From positions 1-6,892 of the forward strand of contig CAMPIC010000148.1 in the NCBI GenBank assembly GCA_946886185.1: a stretch of DNA of 6,892 nucleotides. The letters are read 5' to 3'. Under the pieces are notes generated by a model. That model did no database searches, was not told the origin of the DNA, and was given only the letters and a program-made list of their open reading frames with translations. This DNA comes from an uncultured bacterium (lineage in GTDB: Bacteria > Eisenbacteria > RBG-16-71-46 > CAIMUX01). Of this stretch, positions 5,950-6,892 are shown in pieces; positions within the stretch are counted from its first letter, which is position 1; each line of letters opens with the position of its first letter. A program made the position numbers and the translations under genes.

Positions 5950-6892
5950 ATCGGCGCGAGCTCCGGGTGCGCGTTTGCGTCGATCGGTGCGAGGTCCGGC
6001 TGCGCGTTTGCGTCGATCGGTGTGAGGTCCGTGTGCGCGCTCGTTTCGGGCGTGTTCGGCATGTGCTCGACGTGCGCGATCAGCTCGGTCTCGAGCTCGC
6101 ACAGGCGCGCGATCTGGCGCAGGGTCGAGCGCAGTCCGCCCAGATCGCGTGGCTGCGATCTCCCACAGTGCAGACGCGCCAGGATCCGTTCGAGATCGGC
6201 GGTCGCCTTCAGACAGGTTCGCAGCCGCTCTCGGCGCGCGCTGTCGAGGAGCGCCTCCACCACATCGAGCCTGCGTTCGATCCGGGCGCGATCGCTGAAC
6301 GGTCGGCGCAACGAGGCGCGCAGGTGCCGGCCCCCCGCGGCGGTCACGGTGGCGTCGAGCGCGCTTACCAGCGTGGACTCGCGATTTCCGCCCGGCATCG
6401 GCTCGAGCAGCTCGAGCGAGCGCAGAGTGGTTTCGTCCAACAGGAGACCGTCGTCGACGCGGAGCCGGCGAAGCTGGCGCAGATGCCCCAGGGAAGATTG
6501 CTTCTGCTCGCGCACGTATTCGAGGAGCCCGCCCGCTGCGCCGAGCGCGGGGCCGAGCTCTTCGCACTCGTATCCTTCGAGGGTCGTGACCGCGAGGTGG
6601 TCGCAGAGCGCGCGCCGTCCCCGCTCCTGGGCGAATCGCCAACCGTCCAGCCACGTTCGGAACGGGCTCCGCTCCAACGCGGAGAGCCACGGAGCGAAGA
6701 AGTCGGTCTGCTCCTTGCCGGTGACGACCTCGGACGGATCGAGACGGATCAGCTCCTGCCGCGCTTCTTCGGGGTCGAAGTCGCCGAGCAGGAGCTCGCC
6801 GGTCGAGACGTCGGCGGCCGCCAGACCGATGCGGCTTTCATGCTCCAAGAGCGCGACGACGAAGTTGTTGGCTCCTCCCTCGAGCTGGGAAT
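5622..6892 (-). CDS. mutS: DNA mismatch repair protein MutS, N-terminal part (5' end outside window, frame-shifted)
   Basis: The frame is open from the right edge (SQLEGGANNFVVALLE) through MutS connector domain II and the core helices. Recognisable segments are IGLAAADVSTGELLLGDF at residues 21-38 from the edge, LDETTLRSLELLEP at 151-164, TLVSALDATVTAAGGRHL at 173-190, DLERILARL at 232-240 and RDLGGLRSTLRQIARLCELE at 248-267. The mismatch-recognition domain I with its Phe-X-Glu, about 125 residues in E. coli, lies beyond the edge. Homology stops at about 5950, after a repeat-encoded stretch ending AHPELAPI. The frame then runs on to a stop at 5624-5622 with unrelated sequence (CWSARWPTSF and onward). 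A single added C after GCGCC at about 5955 would give ELAPDMLERALADELP, a smooth MutS reading. Joined, the window would hold roughly 775 residues of an approximately 900-residue MutS, slightly longer than the 853 of E. coli because of the repeat insertion. Confidence 0.88.
   Translation of the reverse strand, partial: SQLEGGANNFVVALLEHESRIGLAAADVSTGELLLGDFDPEEARQELIRLDPSEVVTGKEQTDFFAPWLSALERSPFRTWLDGWRFAQERGRRALCDHLAVTTLEGYECEELGPALGAAGGLLEYVREQKQSSLGHLRQLRRLRVDDGLLLDETTLRSLELLEPMPGGNRESTLVSALDATVTAAGGRHLRASLRRPFSDRARIERRLDVVEALLDSARRERLRTCLKATADLERILARLHCGRSQPRDLGGLRSTLRQIARLCELETELIAHVEHMPNTPETSAHTDLTPIDANAQPDLAPIDANAHPELAPICWSARWPTSFPPDSPKAGCSARNGTRSSRSSDRLPATPRDGSRVCRRPSARAPESPTSKWDSTGSSATTSRSRARISKKSPRTISASKLSRGRSATSLRSSRSSSRRS
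5947..5967 (-). other. Apparent -1 frame break in mutS
   Basis: Upstream sequence matches MutS in one frame and downstream sequence in another, with both frames open for hundreds of bases on either side, so protein similarity alone places the break between about 5950 and 6060. The tightest reading puts it in GCGCCGATATG on the coding strand (about 5948-5958), where one missing C restores continuity. No slippery heptamer of the X XXY YYZ type is seen there, so programmed frameshifting is not supported. Confidence 0.7.
5948..6040 (-). repeat. 33-bp tandem repeat inside mutS
   Basis: Two near-identical 33-base units lie at 5968-6000 and 6001-6033, differing at only a few positions. They are flanked by a partial copy at 5948-5967 and the first bases of another at 6034-6040. 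In the N-terminal mutS frame they encode 11-residue units AHTDLTPIDAN, AQPDLAPIDAN and a truncated AHPELAPI. They sit between the helix LCELETELIAHVEH and LLERA-like DMLERALADELP, a region where E. coli MutS has a shorter linker in domain III. The frame break falls in or beside the truncated copy. Confidence 0.85.

Noticed and set aside
5940..6040. A programmed ribosomal frameshift in mutS.
   Set aside because: No slippery heptamer is visible and MutS is not known to need one. A mutation or sequence error is simpler.

Overview
The window is a dense block of protein-coding DNA from a high-GC bacterium with an outer membrane. Evidence for an outer membrane is a predicted Omp85-type beta-barrel protein and a predicted lipoprotein. 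Third codon positions are strongly G/C and genes abut or overlap. No marker in the window fixes the phylum. A high-GC Gram-negative lineage (for example Candidatus Eisenbacteria, Gemmatimonadota or Myxococcota) is an inference only.

Layout: one gene tail runs on the plus strand (1-54). Everything else is a five-gene block on the minus strand, transcribed from the right edge leftwards: mutS (6892 to 4564, cut by the window edge and split by an apparent frameshift), a small predicted lipoprotein (4515-4066), an Omp85/BamA-like outer membrane protein with one visible POTRA domain (4035-2626), a family 2 glycosyltransferase (2629-1814) and a DUF2079 multi-spanning membrane protein (1804-56). Gaps are 48, about 30, -4 and 9 bases, so the block looks like one transcription unit. 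The two genes at the left edge converge with a single base between their stop codons. No stretch over 50 bases lacks a gene, and I found no tRNA, rRNA, CRISPR, insertion sequence or convincing promoter.

Function: MutS is DNA mismatch repair and has no obvious link to the other four genes. The lipoprotein and Omp85 protein are envelope components. The GT2 enzyme resembles polyprenyl-phosphate sugar synthases, and DUF2079 proteins resemble GT-C type membrane glycosyltransferases. The pair may therefore make and use a lipid-linked sugar at the membrane (inference).

The most unusual signal is three unrelated short tandem repeats, all with units divisible by three and all in coding sequence: 5 x 18 bp at the start of the Omp85 gene, 3 x 27 bp at the start of the GT2 gene, and about 3 x 33 bp inside mutS. 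The apparent mutS frameshift lies at the edge of the 33-bp array. I did not find a complete new multi-gene system here.
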